A stretch of 64,000 nt of DNA, taken from positions 5,830 through 69,829 of the forward strand of contig DATLXK010000050.1 in NCBI GenBank assembly GCA_035575925.1, written 5' to 3'. The DNA is from DASWTL01 sp035575925 (GTDB lineage Bacteria > Bacteroidota > Bacteroidia > Sphingobacteriales > Sphingobacteriaceae). Every line of letters begins with the position of its first letter. Position 1 is the stretch's first letter. Positions 43,284-53,277 of the stretch are shown here, in pieces. Under the pieces are notes generated by a model. The model worked only from the letters and a program-made list of their open reading frames with translations, searched no databases and was not told where the DNA came from. The translations under genes and the position numbers were made by a program.

Positions 43284-44285
43284 CTATAAAGACATTCTTG
43301 CCAAAGGTGCAACATCCTGATTAACAAAATCGCCCTTTAAAAATTTATGATGGCCAGCTATTGCAATCATAGCAGCATTATCGGTACAATATTCAAAACG
43401 AGGGATAAAGATTTTCCAGGTGTATTTCTCACCTGCTTCTGTAAATAACTTTCGCAAGCCTGAATTAGCTGAAACACCACCAGCCATTGCGATCTGGTTT
43501 ATACCATACTCTTTAGCTGCCTGTTTAACTTTACCAAGTAAAATAGTTATAATACGATATTGTATTGAGGCACAGATATCATTCATGTTTCTCTCCACAA
43601 AATCAGGATCCTCTTTAATTCTATCCCGTAAAAAATATAAAATGGAAGTTTTAAGACCGCTAAAACTAAAGTTTAATCCCGGGACTTGCGGTTCTGGAAA
43701 TTTAAAAGCCATGAAATCACCATCTTGTGCAAATTTGTCAATCAATGGTCCTCCGGGGTAAGGTAAACCCAGCATTTTTGCTGATTTATCGAATGCCTCG
43801 CCAGCAGCATCATCAATAGTCTGGCCTATAATCTTCATGTCAAAATAATCTTTTACTAAAACTATCTGTGTATGCCCACCGGAAACTGTTAAACATAAAA
43901 AAGGAAATTCAGGTTTAGGATCATCGATAAAATGAGCCATTATATGGGCCTGCATATGATTTACTTCAATTAGCGGAATATTAAGTGCTAATGCAAATGA
44001 TTTTGAAAAGGACGAACCAACTAATAAAGATCCTAATAAGCCGGGGCCTCGGGTAAAAGCTACAGCATTAACGGCATTTTTACGTACTTTTGCAGTCAAT
44101 ATGGCCTGTTGTACAGCGGGAATTATATTTTGTTGGTGAACCCGGGACGCAAGTTCAGGAACAACCCCCCCAAAGTTTTGGTGAACGTCTTGATTTGCAA
44201 TAACATTAGAGCAGATTTTACCGTTTATGCATATAGAAGCAGCTGTATCATCACAGGATGATTCGATTCCAAGAATGATAGTCAA
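43284..44285 (-). CDS. tsaD: tRNA N6-adenosine threonylcarbamoyltransferase
   Basis: 333-residue Kae1/TsaD ASKHA-fold protein that transfers threonylcarbamoyl to A37 of tRNAs reading ANN codons. LGIESSCDDTAAS at the start, metal ligands His110 and His114 in NHMQAHIMAH, KSAKMLGLPYPGGP and AGGVSANSGLR are conserved. Divergent from tamB with about 45 bp between, an arrangement common in Bacteroidota. Confidence 0.97.
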   Translation of the reverse strand: MTIILGIESSCDDTAASICINGKICSNVIANQDVHQNFGGVVPELASRVHQQNIIPAVQQAILTAKVRKNAVNAVAFTRGPGLLGSLLVGSSFSKSFALALNIPLIEVNHMQAHIMAHFIDDPKPEFPFLCLTVSGGHTQIVLVKDYFDMKIIGQTIDDAAGEAFDKSAKMLGLPYPGGPLIDKFAQDGDFMAFKFPEPQVPGLNFSFSGLKTSILYFLRDRIKEDPDFVERNMNDICASIQYRIITILLGKVKQAAKEYGINQIAMAGGVSANSGLRKLFTEAGEKYTWKIFIPRFEYCTDNAAMIAIAGHHKFLKGDFVNQDVAPLARMSL

Positions 44286-44329
44286 AACTGTAGGGTTTAA
44301 TATTTGTTTGTCAAACTAAAGCATACAAA

Positions 44330-47300
44330 ATTATCAAAAAACTATTAACTATAACGCTCTGGGTAATAGCAACACTATTAATTTTGTGCGCTGCATTTAT
44401 ATTTTCCATCCAGTTTAAACCTGTACAAACTTACGTTGCAAAAAAAGCTGCGCAATACCTGTCTAAAGAATTAAAAACCCGCATTGAATTAAAAAGCATT
44501 TATATAAAGCCTTTCAAGTCTGTAGTACTTGAAGGATTGATTATTGAAGATCAGGAGAAAGATACTTTATTATCAACTCCAAGGCTTACTTTAGATATTA
44601 CTGAGTTTTCTTTAAAAGATAGGAAAGTTGAAGTAACTACCGCGAAACTGGATAATGGTAATTTTTATCTGAAAAAATATAAAGACAAGAGCACTAATCT
44701 GGACTTTATTATAAATTATTTTGACACAGGTACTACCACACCGCGAACTACTCCCCGCAGGCCTTATGATGTCACTTTTCAGAAAATTGTTTTAAATAAC
44801 ATCGGGTTCAGATACAAGAACTTCCAGGTTAATAAACCTGTTAACGGAGTTAATTTTAATGATCTACACCTGCGGAACCTCAGTACAGTAGTTGAAAATC
44901 TTGACACCAGAAAACACCTTACCAAAGCGGATTTTTATAACCTGACATTTCGGGAAAAAAGCGGATTTTATTTAAAAAATCTTACCACATCAGCAACAAT
45001 TGATACTAACCGCATGGAATTCAGTAAACTATTACTTGAAACTCCAAATACACGTATATCCGATTATCTGTTAATGGAGTTTAAAAGCTTCAATGATTTC
45101 GGAAAATTCTTATCAAAGGTTAAAATGACTGCGAAGTTTAAGAATTCAAGTTTGAATTCCACTGACATAGCCTATTTTGCACCTCCTGTTGGCAATACAA
45201 AATTTGATTTTAAAGTAGATGGAACAGTAACGGGATTTGCAGATAACTTTAAAGCACGGGATTTAAAAGTACGGACTGGAAAATCGACATACTTCTCCGG
45301 GAATTTTAACGTAAAAGGCCTGCCAAGAATCGGGAGCACCTATCTAGACCTTAACTTTAAACAGCTATCTACCAGCAAACGCGACCTTAATTATATATTA
45401 ACCCGGTTGCTTAAGGATAAAAGTCCGGCACTGCCTGCCATTCTGGATAAATTTGGCAATATGAATTTCGCCGGACGCTTCAAAGGTTACACTAACAGGT
45501 TTAATACTACAGGAGAATTAAAGACCAGACTGGGACGAATAGTTGCAAATGTAAATATGCTTTTGCAAAATCCGGCAAACCCCGGTTATTCAGGAAGTGT
45601 AAAACTTTACGATTTTAACTTGGCGGAGCTTCTTAATAATAAGCTACTCGGCAGGGCCACCCTTGCTACTAATATTAAAGGCAGTGGATTTAATATCAAT
45701 AAATTATCTGAAAATTTTAAAATTGATGCTACCTATTTTGATTTTAAAGGATATCGATATAACAACATATTAGCTAACGGAACTTTTAATAATAAACTGT
45801 TCAATGGGAATATTAAAATAAACGACAGAAACATCAAGCTAAATTTTAATGGCGGTATTAATTTAAATCCTGCATTACCTGTATTTAATTTCACTGCAAG
45901 CATTAGAGGTGCAAACCTTCATGTTTTAAACTTAGCTAAAGAAAAGCTCCAGATTGATGCCGATATAAATACAAATTTCTCAGGAAACGATTTGGATAAT
46001 TTGCAGGGACGCCTTGAAATCCGAAAGGCCCGGATTACTGATTCCAAGAGCTCTTATGTTATAGATGCAGTAACATTAAGTGCAACCGGATTAGGTAACA
46101 ATCGCGCACTTGTAATTAATTCTGATGTTGTGGATGCAAGTATAACCGGTCAATATCATCTTAAAACATTACCTGCTTATTTTAAATCTGTAGTAAAGAG
46201 TTATATCCCTTCTATGGATCTAAAAGTTGGAAAATATCAGCCTCAGAATTTCAGCTTTAAGCTTAACATTAAAAACTTTGAACCTCTACGAGTATTATTA
46301 GCTCCTGAATTAAAAATACCCGAACCTGCAATTCTTAATGGCCGTTTTATTTCTTCAGCTGGTACTGCTACATTAAATGGTTTTGCACCGTTGGTTCAGT
46401 ACAAGAATATTAAAATCCATAATTTGATCATTGACGAAAGCACAACGGCCAGGGCAATGAATATATTTATCACTTCAGACAGGGTTGATCTGTCAGAAAC
46501 CTTATTTATTCAGAATGTAAACATTGCGAATATTTTAAGGAATGATAGTTTAAACTTAAATATAAAATTAGCTGATAAAGATGCGGTTAATCAATTAGAC
46601 TTAAATGCCCTTGTAGAATTCAATACCAAATCATTTGCAAACTTAAGTTTGCTTCCATCCGATGTGATTATTAATAGGGAGATGTGGAGAATACAGGATC
46701 AAGTAAGACTAGGATACAATAAAGGGAAATTTACAATAGAAAATTTTGAGCTATTCAGGGATAATCAATTACTCACTATAAACGGAATAATATCCAATAG
46801 TCCTCAGGACTATTTAACCGTAGGTTTTAACAAATTCAGACTAACTACATTAAATCCATTAACAAAAAGTTTAGGCATCACCTTGGGAGGTGAATTAAAC
46901 GGCGATGTACAAATAGCGGCACTGACCAAGACACCACATTTTGATGGAAAAATACGTGTGGATAGTTTAATGTATAACAATATACCTATTGGGGATCTTA
47001 CTTTAAAAGCTGGTTTTGATAATGCTACAAAACTGGTGGATGTTGATGCTGTAATTATTAAATCCGGAAACGAAACATTGGATATAAAAGGCACATACAA
47101 CGCCAATTTAAATGCAAGAACGCTGGATCTTGACATGAAATTAAGAGAAAACGAGATCATTCTCTTTCAACCATTTCTTAAAACGCTGGTTTCAAATATG
47201 ACTGGTACCGCAACAGCAGATCTTAAAGTAAGCGGCAAAATTAATGCACCACGGATAGACGGAACTTTAAGTCTGAATAATGCAGCTATGACCATTATCT

Positions 47301-48778
47301 ATCTTAAAACCAACTATCATATTACAGATGAGCTAAAGATTGAAAACACCATAATAAAGCTTGATGATATTATTATAAAAGATATAAAGGAAAATCAGGC
47401 AATTGTTAATGGTATAGTTGATATGCGCAACCCTAAGGTTCCAATTGTTAATCTTACCATAGAAGCCGAGCAATTTCAGACGCTTAATACTACCGCCAAA
47501 GACAACCCTTTATATTACGGAGTGGCTTATGGTACCGGAACATTCCGTTTTAATGGCCCTACCGATAATATGAATATTAATATTAACGCTAAAACTGAAG
47601 CCGGCACTGTGTTTACAATACCCTTAAATGCGGCGGAAAAGGTTGGAAAAAACGATTTCATCACGTTCGTAGCTAAAGATTCATCTCTAACAAAAAAGCC
47701 TGAAACGTCTTTTAAAGGTTTAGTGATGAATTTTGATCTGGTAGTAGATGAGGAATCAGAGGTTAATATTATTACCGATCTTGGAAAACTATCAGGACGT
47801 GGAGACGCTGCTCTAAACCTTAATATTACAAGTTTAGGCGATTTTGTAATGAAGGGTGATTACCTAATCTCAGAAGGAAGTTTCAATTTTACTGCTCAGG
47901 ATTATATAAACAAGGTATTTGATATTAGCCAGGGTGGTTCCATCCGCTGGACAGGAGACCCTACATTGGCCCTTATAAATTTGAGAGCAATTTATGGCGT
48001 TAGAACAAGTGTAACACCATTATATCAGGCCGCTAACCGCCAGGCCGATAACAACAATGTATTATCACAGGCTGTAATAAATTTAACAGGTTCTATATTA
48101 AGGCCTAACATCAGTTTCGACATTAACTTTCCCGCAAATGCCTATATAAAAGACGAGTTACAAAGCTATTTATCAGATGTTAACAATCTAAACCAACAGG
48201 CACTTAGTTTAATAGTAAGAAGAACATTTGCATCTGGTTCAGGCAATCTTAATATCCAGCAACAAGCAACTAACACAGTTCTTAGTGCCGGAGCCGAACT
48301 TGCATTCAATCATATAAATACCATTCTGGCACAATCATTAAGCCTTGAGACTGTTGACTTTAACATTCGCAATTTTAATGATGCTAGTGCTTCGATCCGG
48401 TTTTTAAATGAACGCTTAATTATAACCGGAGGAGTTTCTGATCGCTATGCAAATAGTCAGCAATTCAGGCTTCCCGGATCAAGCGGGGCAGTATCACGTG
48501 ATATTGAGGCTTTATATCTCGTTAAAAAAGACGGAACATTAACTCTCAGGGCATCTAACAGGCCCAACAATAGAAATTTTCTCAATCTTAATGATAAAGA
48601 TAATGAGAATGTAAGTGCTTTAGGTCTTGTTTATCGTCAGGATTTCGATAATCTAAATGAATTTTTGCAGTTACTTATAGGAAGAAAAAGACGGGAAGAC
48701 AGAGGGGTACCACCACCCATACAGACTCCTAAACCACCGGCAATAAACACTCCAACAGCTTCAAAAAGTCCTGATTAA
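44330..48778 (+). CDS. tamB: Translocation/assembly module TamB-type protein (DUF490)
   Basis: About 1,480 residues: N-terminal membrane anchor, a very long repetitive beta-strand body, and the DUF490 C-terminal domain (GSIRWTGDPTLALINLRAIYGV near 1205). It probably spans the periplasm and helps outer membrane protein or lipid transport, as in TamB and related AsmA-like proteins. The start is uncertain: the first TTG in frame is 44384, but it cuts the hydrophobic anchor (LLTITLWVIATLLILCAAF). The frame is open from 44294 and contains no ATG or GTG, so ATT 44330 or another rare start is proposed. It overlaps ribBA by 4 bp tail to tail. Confidence 0.85.
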   Translation: MIKKLLTITLWVIATLLILCAAFIFSIQFKPVQTYVAKKAAQYLSKELKTRIELKSIYIKPFKSVVLEGLIIEDQEKDTLLSTPRLTLDITEFSLKDRKVEVTTAKLDNGNFYLKKYKDKSTNLDFIINYFDTGTTTPRTTPRRPYDVTFQKIVLNNIGFRYKNFQVNKPVNGVNFNDLHLRNLSTVVENLDTRKHLTKADFYNLTFREKSGFYLKNLTTSATIDTNRMEFSKLLLETPNTRISDYLLMEFKSFNDFGKFLSKVKMTAKFKNSSLNSTDIAYFAPPVGNTKFDFKVDGTVTGFADNFKARDLKVRTGKSTYFSGNFNVKGLPRIGSTYLDLNFKQLSTSKRDLNYILTRLLKDKSPALPAILDKFGNMNFAGRFKGYTNRFNTTGELKTRLGRIVANVNMLLQNPANPGYSGSVKLYDFNLAELLNNKLLGRATLATNIKGSGFNINKLSENFKIDATYFDFKGYRYNNILANGTFNNKLFNGNIKINDRNIKLNFNGGINLNPALPVFNFTASIRGANLHVLNLAKEKLQIDADINTNFSGNDLDNLQGRLEIRKARITDSKSSYVIDAVTLSATGLGNNRALVINSDVVDASITGQYHLKTLPAYFKSVVKSYIPSMDLKVGKYQPQNFSFKLNIKNFEPLRVLLAPELKIPEPAILNGRFISSAGTATLNGFAPLVQYKNIKIHNLIIDESTTARAMNIFITSDRVDLSETLFIQNVNIANILRNDSLNLNIKLADKDAVNQLDLNALVEFNTKSFANLSLLPSDVIINREMWRIQDQVRLGYNKGKFTIENFELFRDNQLLTINGIISNSPQDYLTVGFNKFRLTTLNPLTKSLGITLGGELNGDVQIAALTKTPHFDGKIRVDSLMYNNIPIGDLTLKAGFDNATKLVDVDAVIIKSGNETLDIKGTYNANLNARTLDLDMKLRENEIILFQPFLKTLVSNMTGTATADLKVSGKINAPRIDGTLSLNNAAMTIIYLKTNYHITDELKIENTIIKLDDIIIKDIKENQAIVNGIVDMRNPKVPIVNLTIEAEQFQTLNTTAKDNPLYYGVAYGTGTFRFNGPTDNMNININAKTEAGTVFTIPLNAAEKVGKNDFITFVAKDSSLTKKPETSFKGLVMNFDLVVDEESEVNIITDLGKLSGRGDAALNLNITSLGDFVMKGDYLISEGSFNFTAQDYINKVFDISQGGSIRWTGDPTLALINLRAIYGVRTSVTPLYQAANRQADNNNVLSQAVINLTGSILRPNISFDINFPANAYIKDELQSYLSDVNNLNQQALSLIVRRTFASGSGNLNIQQQATNTVLSAGAELAFNHINTILAQSLSLETVDFNIRNFNDASASIRFLNERLIITGGVSDRYANSQQFRLPGSSGAVSRDIEALYLVKKDGTLTLRASNRPNNRNFLNLNDKDNENVSALGLVYRQDFDNLNEFLQLLIGRKRREDRGVPPPIQTPKPPAINTPTASKSPD

Positions 48779-49980
48779 GGGTTTTTCATAATGGTGTGAC
48801 CCATTTTGTCGCGTTTAGCCTTAAGATATAACTCGTTATGGATATTCGATTTAATCTCAATTGCAATATTTTCAATAATCTCTAATCCGTAACCCATCAA
48901 TCCTGCCCTTTTAGTTGGGTTATTTGATAATAACTTCATTTTAGTTATACCCAGGTTTCGTAATATCTGGGCGCCTATACCATAATCCCGCAGATCCATT
49001 TTAAACCCAAGTTGAAGATTAGCATCTACAGTATCTAAACCATTCTCCTGCAGGTTATATGAACGAAGTTTATTAATCAAGCCTATTCCACGGCCCTCTT
49101 GGTTCATATATATAATTACTCCTTTGCCTTCTTGCTGTATCATTTCCATAGCCTTATGTAACTGAGGGCCACAATCACAACGACATGAACCAAAAATATC
49201 GCCGGTAATACACGAACTGTGAACCCGTACTAAAACAGGCTCATCAGGCTCCCAACTTCCTTTAATAAGTGCAAGGTGTTGTTCACCCGTATTTAGCTGA
49301 GTGTAAGCTGATAACTCAAAATCACCCCACTCTGTTGGCAATTTTACAGACACTTCCTTTTTTATCAGGGTTTCTTTTGAGAGGCGATATTCTATCAGAT
49401 CCTTTATGGATATTATTTTAAGATTAAATTGCCGGGCAATGTCAAAAAGATCAGGTAAACGGGCCATTTCACCATCTTCTTTTAGAATCTCCACTAATAC
49501 TCCCGCTGGTGCAAAACCTGCCATACGTGCCAAATCCACTGCTGCTTCAGTATGTCCAGCCCTTCTTAAAACACCGCCTTCCTTGGCAATCAATGGAAAT
49601 ATATGTCCCGGACGGCCCAGCTCTTCAGGCTTAGTCTCGGGATGTACGAGGGCTAATATCGTTTTGGAACGATCAGAAGCTGAAATTCCTGTAGTACATC
49701 CATGGCCATTAAGATCGACAGATATTGTAAAGTTAGTTTCAAAAACTGCGGTATTGTTACCTACCATCAGATCAAGCTTCAATTCATGGCATCGTTCTTC
49801 AGTTAGAGGCGCACAGATCAGTCCGCGGCCATACGTAGCCATGAAATTTATTACTTCAGGAGTTGCATTAGAGGCAGCCGTAAGAAAATCACCTTCATTT
49901 TCCCGGTCTTCATCATCAACCACAATAATAATTTTTCCTTTTTTAATATCTTCTAAAGCTTCGTCAATCGTATTTAACAT
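48775..49980 (-). CDS. ribBA: Bifunctional 3,4-dihydroxy-2-butanone-4-phosphate synthase / GTP cyclohydrolase II
   Basis: 401 residues. The RibB half has DDEDRENEGD (22-31) and GRGLICAPLTEERCHEL; the RibA half has zinc ligands in SSCITGDIFGSCRCDCGPQ (about 254-272) and NQEGRGIGL. It supplies both precursors of riboflavin. A promoter -7 element lies upstream; no FMN riboswitch is seen. Confidence 0.96.
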   Translation of the reverse strand: MLNTIDEALEDIKKGKIIIVVDDEDRENEGDFLTAASNATPEVINFMATYGRGLICAPLTEERCHELKLDLMVGNNTAVFETNFTISVDLNGHGCTTGISASDRSKTILALVHPETKPEELGRPGHIFPLIAKEGGVLRRAGHTEAAVDLARMAGFAPAGVLVEILKEDGEMARLPDLFDIARQFNLKIISIKDLIEYRLSKETLIKKEVSVKLPTEWGDFELSAYTQLNTGEQHLALIKGSWEPDEPVLVRVHSSCITGDIFGSCRCDCGPQLHKAMEMIQQEGKGVIIYMNQEGRGIGLINKLRSYNLQENGLDTVDANLQLGFKMDLRDYGIGAQILRNLGITKMKLLSNNPTKRAGLMGYGLEIIENIAIEIKSNIHNELYLKAKRDKMGHTIMKNP

Positions 49981-50018
49981 TATTTTTTAATTATACAGGT
50001 ATGCCATCTGGCCGGATG

Positions 50019-50026
50019 CAAATTTA
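50019..50026 (-). promoter_or_regulatory. Promoter -7 element of ribBA
   Basis: TAAATTTG on the minus strand, exact TAnnTTTG match, 39 bp upstream of the ribBA start. Confidence 0.5.
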
Positions 50027-50075
50027 CTTATTGTTTCTGTGGAATTAATTGAAATGGCCGGGTGATGTAATAAAT

Positions 50076-51515
50076 TCAAGATATATGCCCGGTATCTTTT
50101 TTGACAAACAACTTCTTAACCCATTGTTTATAAAAATCAACATCAAAAAGCACTGAATCAACTGTAGCTTTATAAGTAAGAAAGGCACCTAATGGAGAAA
50201 GTACTATTATAGCTACCCACATTCCTATTTCTGGCGGTATACTGCCTTGTTTAGCATACTTCTCACCAATAGTTGAAATGATATGATAGATTAAAAAGAA
50301 AACAATTGCTGTAACAACAGGTAAACCTAGGCCTCCCTTACGAATAATGGCTCCAAGAGGTGCCCCGATAAAAAATAACACCAGGCATGATACAGCTAAT
50401 GTTAGCTTACGATTATATTCTACCATATATCCTCGTAATTTGGCGGTAAAATCTTTCTCATTATTTACCTGGCTCTTTAAATTTTCCGTTATAGACCGGA
50501 TTTCGTCCTGCGCATTTTGTACAGCCTGTAAACGTCTTTCTTTAGGAACAATCTCCAAAACATCATTTTTGTAAGCCCTTAACTGTGGAGACTGTAATTT
50601 TTTAAATTTTACAGGATTGGCAAATTGCTTATAATAAGGTTTTATATAACTGAAAACAGATTTACGCAGGCTGTCAGTTTTAACCTGAGTAGAATCATGA
50701 TAATATTTTAATTGACGCATGTTTAACATGGCATAATTAGATTTAAACAGCGTTTCATCGGTACGTGTTAATTTAAAACCTGACAAATCAAATTTCTGTT
50801 CTGACTGCTTAAACCTGGACCTTACAAATCTTTGCCGCGGATTGTAAACTCCCCGGTCGCCCTGTGTTTCTTCGTAACGAATTCCATCGGATAATATAAT
50901 GACTAAATTTTTTGAATCGTCCGTTTGGTACATCCGGCCTTTTTTAGCTTGAAGTACGTTTATATTTGTAGCATTATTATGATCGTAGATTAAAACATCA
51001 TGCAGGGTTTGCCCATCAGCATCAACTTTCCGAACCCGAATGGAAAACCCCGGAAAGCCATTGTAAAAGACACCATCTTTAATTAAAAAACTAGCCTTTT
51101 GATTGCGCACATCATATAATAATGACCCCATCTTAAGGCTAGCCACGGGAAGCATATAGTTTGAGAACAGGAAAGCGGATACGCTGAGGAATATAATAGC
51201 AATAACCAAAGGGCGCATGGCCCGCTGTAATGAAATTCCGGCAGATTTAATAGCTACCAGTTCGTAATTCTCGCCGAGGCTGCCAAAAGTCATTATAGAA
51301 GAAAGCAAAACTGCAAGAGGAAGGGCCATTGCAACATTTGTTGCCGAAGCATAATACAGCAATTCAAGAATGATATACCATTCAAATCCTTTTCCAATCA
51401 GATCATCAATGTATTTAAATAAAAATAGCATCAATAAAATGAACATGACGATGAAAAAAGTCACAATAAAAGGCCTTATAAAGGCCTTCAATACCAATAG
51501 ATGGATTTTTTTCAC
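50076..51515 (-). CDS. LptF/LptG family permease
   Basis: 479 residues of the YjgP/YjgQ fold: three N-terminal membrane helices (about 13-33, 50-75, 98-120), a beta-rich periplasmic jellyroll (about 130-340), then three C-terminal helices. ALPLAVLLSSIMTFGSLGENYELVAIKSAGIS is the family hallmark. LptFG with LptB2 extract LPS from the inner membrane for transport. Only one member is present here; the partner must be elsewhere. Confidence 0.9.
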   Translation of the reverse strand: MKKIHLLVLKAFIRPFIVTFFIVMFILLMLFLFKYIDDLIGKGFEWYIILELLYYASATNVAMALPLAVLLSSIMTFGSLGENYELVAIKSAGISLQRAMRPLVIAIIFLSVSAFLFSNYMLPVASLKMGSLLYDVRNQKASFLIKDGVFYNGFPGFSIRVRKVDADGQTLHDVLIYDHNNATNINVLQAKKGRMYQTDDSKNLVIILSDGIRYEETQGDRGVYNPRQRFVRSRFKQSEQKFDLSGFKLTRTDETLFKSNYAMLNMRQLKYYHDSTQVKTDSLRKSVFSYIKPYYKQFANPVKFKKLQSPQLRAYKNDVLEIVPKERRLQAVQNAQDEIRSITENLKSQVNNEKDFTAKLRGYMVEYNRKLTLAVSCLVLFFIGAPLGAIIRKGGLGLPVVTAIVFFLIYHIISTIGEKYAKQGSIPPEIGMWVAIIVLSPLGAFLTYKATVDSVLFDVDFYKQWVKKLFVKKDTGHIS

Positions 51516-51542
51516 ATTGCAAAAATAGGGATTTAATTTCCC

Positions 51543-51923
51543 CTATGCGCCCAATACGCTGATCAAATATTGAACCTGATTATCCCAGATAAGTTTTCTT
51601 TCTTCAAGTGTTTCTTCGGTAGCAAAATCGGTTATTGATAAGGCCACATCATTTGTAAGCTCGTCCTGAACAATTTCCATTTCAAAATAACACTGCGGGT
51701 CATCATCAAGCCACTTAAATTTTACAAGCTTATTTTCTTTTATAGAAACCAGTCTGGCACGCTGTTCTTCACCGTCCCAATTGAAAGTATATATCTGATC
51801 ACGATAAGATACATCATCCGCAAACCACTGGGCAAGGCCATTAGGCTCATTTAAAAAGGTGTATAGTATTTTTGGTGATGATTTCACCTCATACTCTATT
51901 TGAAATTTTTTCTTTTCTGCCAT
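51543..51923 (-). CDS. START-like domain protein
   Basis: 126 residues: a helix-grip fold of the AHSA1/SRPBCC type with SSPKILYTFLNEPNGLAQWFADDV and KLVKFKWLDDDPQCYFEMEI. This Bacteroidota family is annotated as START-like. Such cavities bind hydrophobic ligands or chaperones; the function here is unknown. Located 27 bp upstream of the LptF/G gene on the same strand and probably co-transcribed. Confidence 0.85.
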   Translation of the reverse strand: MAEKKKFQIEYEVKSSPKILYTFLNEPNGLAQWFADDVSYRDQIYTFNWDGEEQRARLVSIKENKLVKFKWLDDDPQCYFEMEIVQDELTNDVALSITDFATEETLEERKLIWDNQVQYLISVLGA

Positions 51924-51998
51924 ACCTTGAACTGACTTATCTTTAATAGCTTACTGGCTATTTTTTTACATTTCTTTCTAAAGAAAGGTAATTTCAAC

Positions 51999-52006
51999 TA
52001 TATTTG
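51999..52006 (+). promoter_or_regulatory. Promoter -7 element upstream of tRNA-Met
   Basis: TATATTTG, exact TAnnTTTG match, about 110 bp before the tRNA. The leader in between is a GC-rich island (52031-52080) with palindromes. Confidence 0.45.
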
Positions 52007-52118
52007 CAACTCTATAAAAAACTAATATTTGGCGGGGGTATCTGCACGGGGCGGTAGAGGATTTATATCCGCCGGGGCGGACAACTAGTTGATTTGCCAG
52101 GTTAGAAAAGATAAGTAT

Positions 52119-52195
52119 GGCGGGGTAGCTCAGATGGTTAGAGCGCAGGATTCATAACCCTGAGGTCGGCAGTTCGATCCTGCTCCCCGCTACCA
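52119..52195 (+). tRNA. tRNA-Met (anticodon CAT)
   Basis: Complete cloverleaf: acceptor GGCGGGG (52119-52125) pairs with CCCCGCT (52185-52191, one G-U), D-arm GCTC...GAGC, anticodon loop TTCATAA, T-arm with TTCGATC, and an encoded CCA at 52193-52195. CAT may read Met or, if lysidine-modified, Ile (AUA); the elongator Met form is most likely. The 3' half is also the attachment site of an integrated element: a recombinase remnant on the other strand reads into it. Confidence 0.93.
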
Positions 52196-52682
52196 TAACG
52201 GGCAAGTCATAGTTTTTAGTGATTTGCCCCTCTTTTTTACTCTCAATAATGGCCTTCATAATATCAAAAACGCGGATTGCTTCATTTAACCGGGTAGTTC
52301 GATGTTGGGTTCCATCAAAAGTCAAATTTTCTGGATACATCGAACTAATCAGCCTTCTTTTACCCTCAGGGACACTTTGCTGATATATCTCACTTAGCCT
52401 GGAGAGCGTTCCTACGGCCTTGTTTATCAGAGTTGTCAGCTTATCGGCAGGACGGGATAAATCAAATAATTTAGCTTCTAAGATAGTGATGTGACGTTCA
52501 CTATCACGTTTAATCAGATGATAATCGGCTGAGTCAATGTCGCCATTCAGGAGCAAGTCCCTGGCTTTAGTTATCTTGGTGTTGTAATCCGTTAATTGAG
52601 TTTTCAATTGCCCCAATTTTTGCGTTTGTCCGCCTAATCTTGATAATGAAGATACAGAAACATTATATAATGGGTTCCTCAA
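52152..52682 (-). pseudogene. C-terminal remnant of a large serine recombinase
   Basis: The frame encodes 176 residues resembling the C-terminal third of Bacteroidota serine recombinases: a coiled coil (KTQLTDYNTKITKARDLLL, YHLIKRDSERHITILEAKL), then SSMYPENLTFDGTQHRTTR and LNEAIRVFDIM. The catalytic resolvase domain and the zinc ribbon are missing. It starts only with TTG after a stop codon, and the AT-rich DNA beyond carries no missing part. The last residues (AGSRIELPTSGL) are encoded by the tRNA gene, as expected if the element integrated at the tRNA 3' end. Confidence 0.7.
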
Positions 52683-52760
52683 TTAAAGCCATTATTTAAT
52701 ACCTGCCTCTGTGATTTCAAATTTAAACATATAAGTATAAAATAATTATAATATTTAAAT

Positions 52761-52774
52761 ATATAAGCTTATAT
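52761..52774. promoter_or_regulatory. Palindrome in the promoter region of the mobile mystery genes
   Basis: ATATAAGCTTATAT, a 14-bp perfect palindrome in a very AT-rich stretch, 36 bp before the start of the mobile mystery protein A gene. It may be the operator for autoregulation by that helix-turn-helix protein. Confidence 0.35.
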
Positions 52775-52809
52775 TTAGGTATTATTAAATATGTACGTTT
52801 ATATTAATT

Positions 52810-53277
52810 ATGATGGACAAGCGGAATAAAAAACTTATTATCGAGCAATTGGATCAGAAATTTGCCAGCTTTAAAAATGCCAGCACTATTTTACGGCCAG
52901 AAAAAGGTTGGGTTAATGCCACAAGAACTTCCCTGAACATGCAGTTAGCCCAATTAGGGAATAAACTAAACACAAGTCCACAAGGCATCAAGGGTTTAGA
53001 GAACAGAGAGGCGAATGGAAGTATCACGCTAAATTCCTTAAAAGAAGCAGCCGAGGCTTTGGAAATGAAATTAGTTTATGCAATTATTCCTAAAGATGAA
53101 ACCCTGGAAAAATTAGTAGAAAGGCGTGCACATGAACTTGCCAGAAAAATTGTTATGCGCACTTCAGCATCAATGAAATTAGAAGATCAGGAAAACACCC
53201 AAAGCAGATTATTCAAGGCAATAGCAGAAAAAGCACAGGAAATTAAGGATGAACTTCCAAAATATTTATGGGATTAA
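52810..53277 (+). CDS. Mobile mystery protein A (helix-turn-helix antitoxin-like)
   Basis: 155 residues with a Cro/C1-like helix-turn-helix (about 38-85: TRTSLNMQLAQLGNKLNTSPQGIKGLENREANG) followed by a helical charged half. It matches the family named mobile mystery protein A, almost always paired with a Fic-domain protein B on mobile elements. It probably binds DNA and neutralises or regulates its partner. It overlaps the B gene by 10 bp. An alternative start one codon later is possible (MDKRNKK). Confidence 0.85.
   Translation: MMDKRNKKLIIEQLDQKFASFKNASTILRPEKGWVNATRTSLNMQLAQLGNKLNTSPQGIKGLENREANGSITLNSLKEAAEALEMKLVYAIIPKDETLEKLVERRAHELARKIVMRTSASMKLEDQENTQSRLFKAIAEKAQEIKDELPKYLWD

Noticed and set aside
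49406..49990. 194-codon frame antisense to ribBA
   Set aside because: Shadow of the highly conserved ribBA frame; composition and lack of motifs do not support a gene.
49981..50075. FMN riboswitch before ribBA
   Set aside because: No AGGG...GACC-type FMN-element segments are present in the 95 bp.
52031..52100. Second tRNA gene before tRNA-Met, starting GGCGGGGG and ending TTGCCA
   Set aside because: The ends do not pair, and no D-, anticodon- or T-arm can be drawn.
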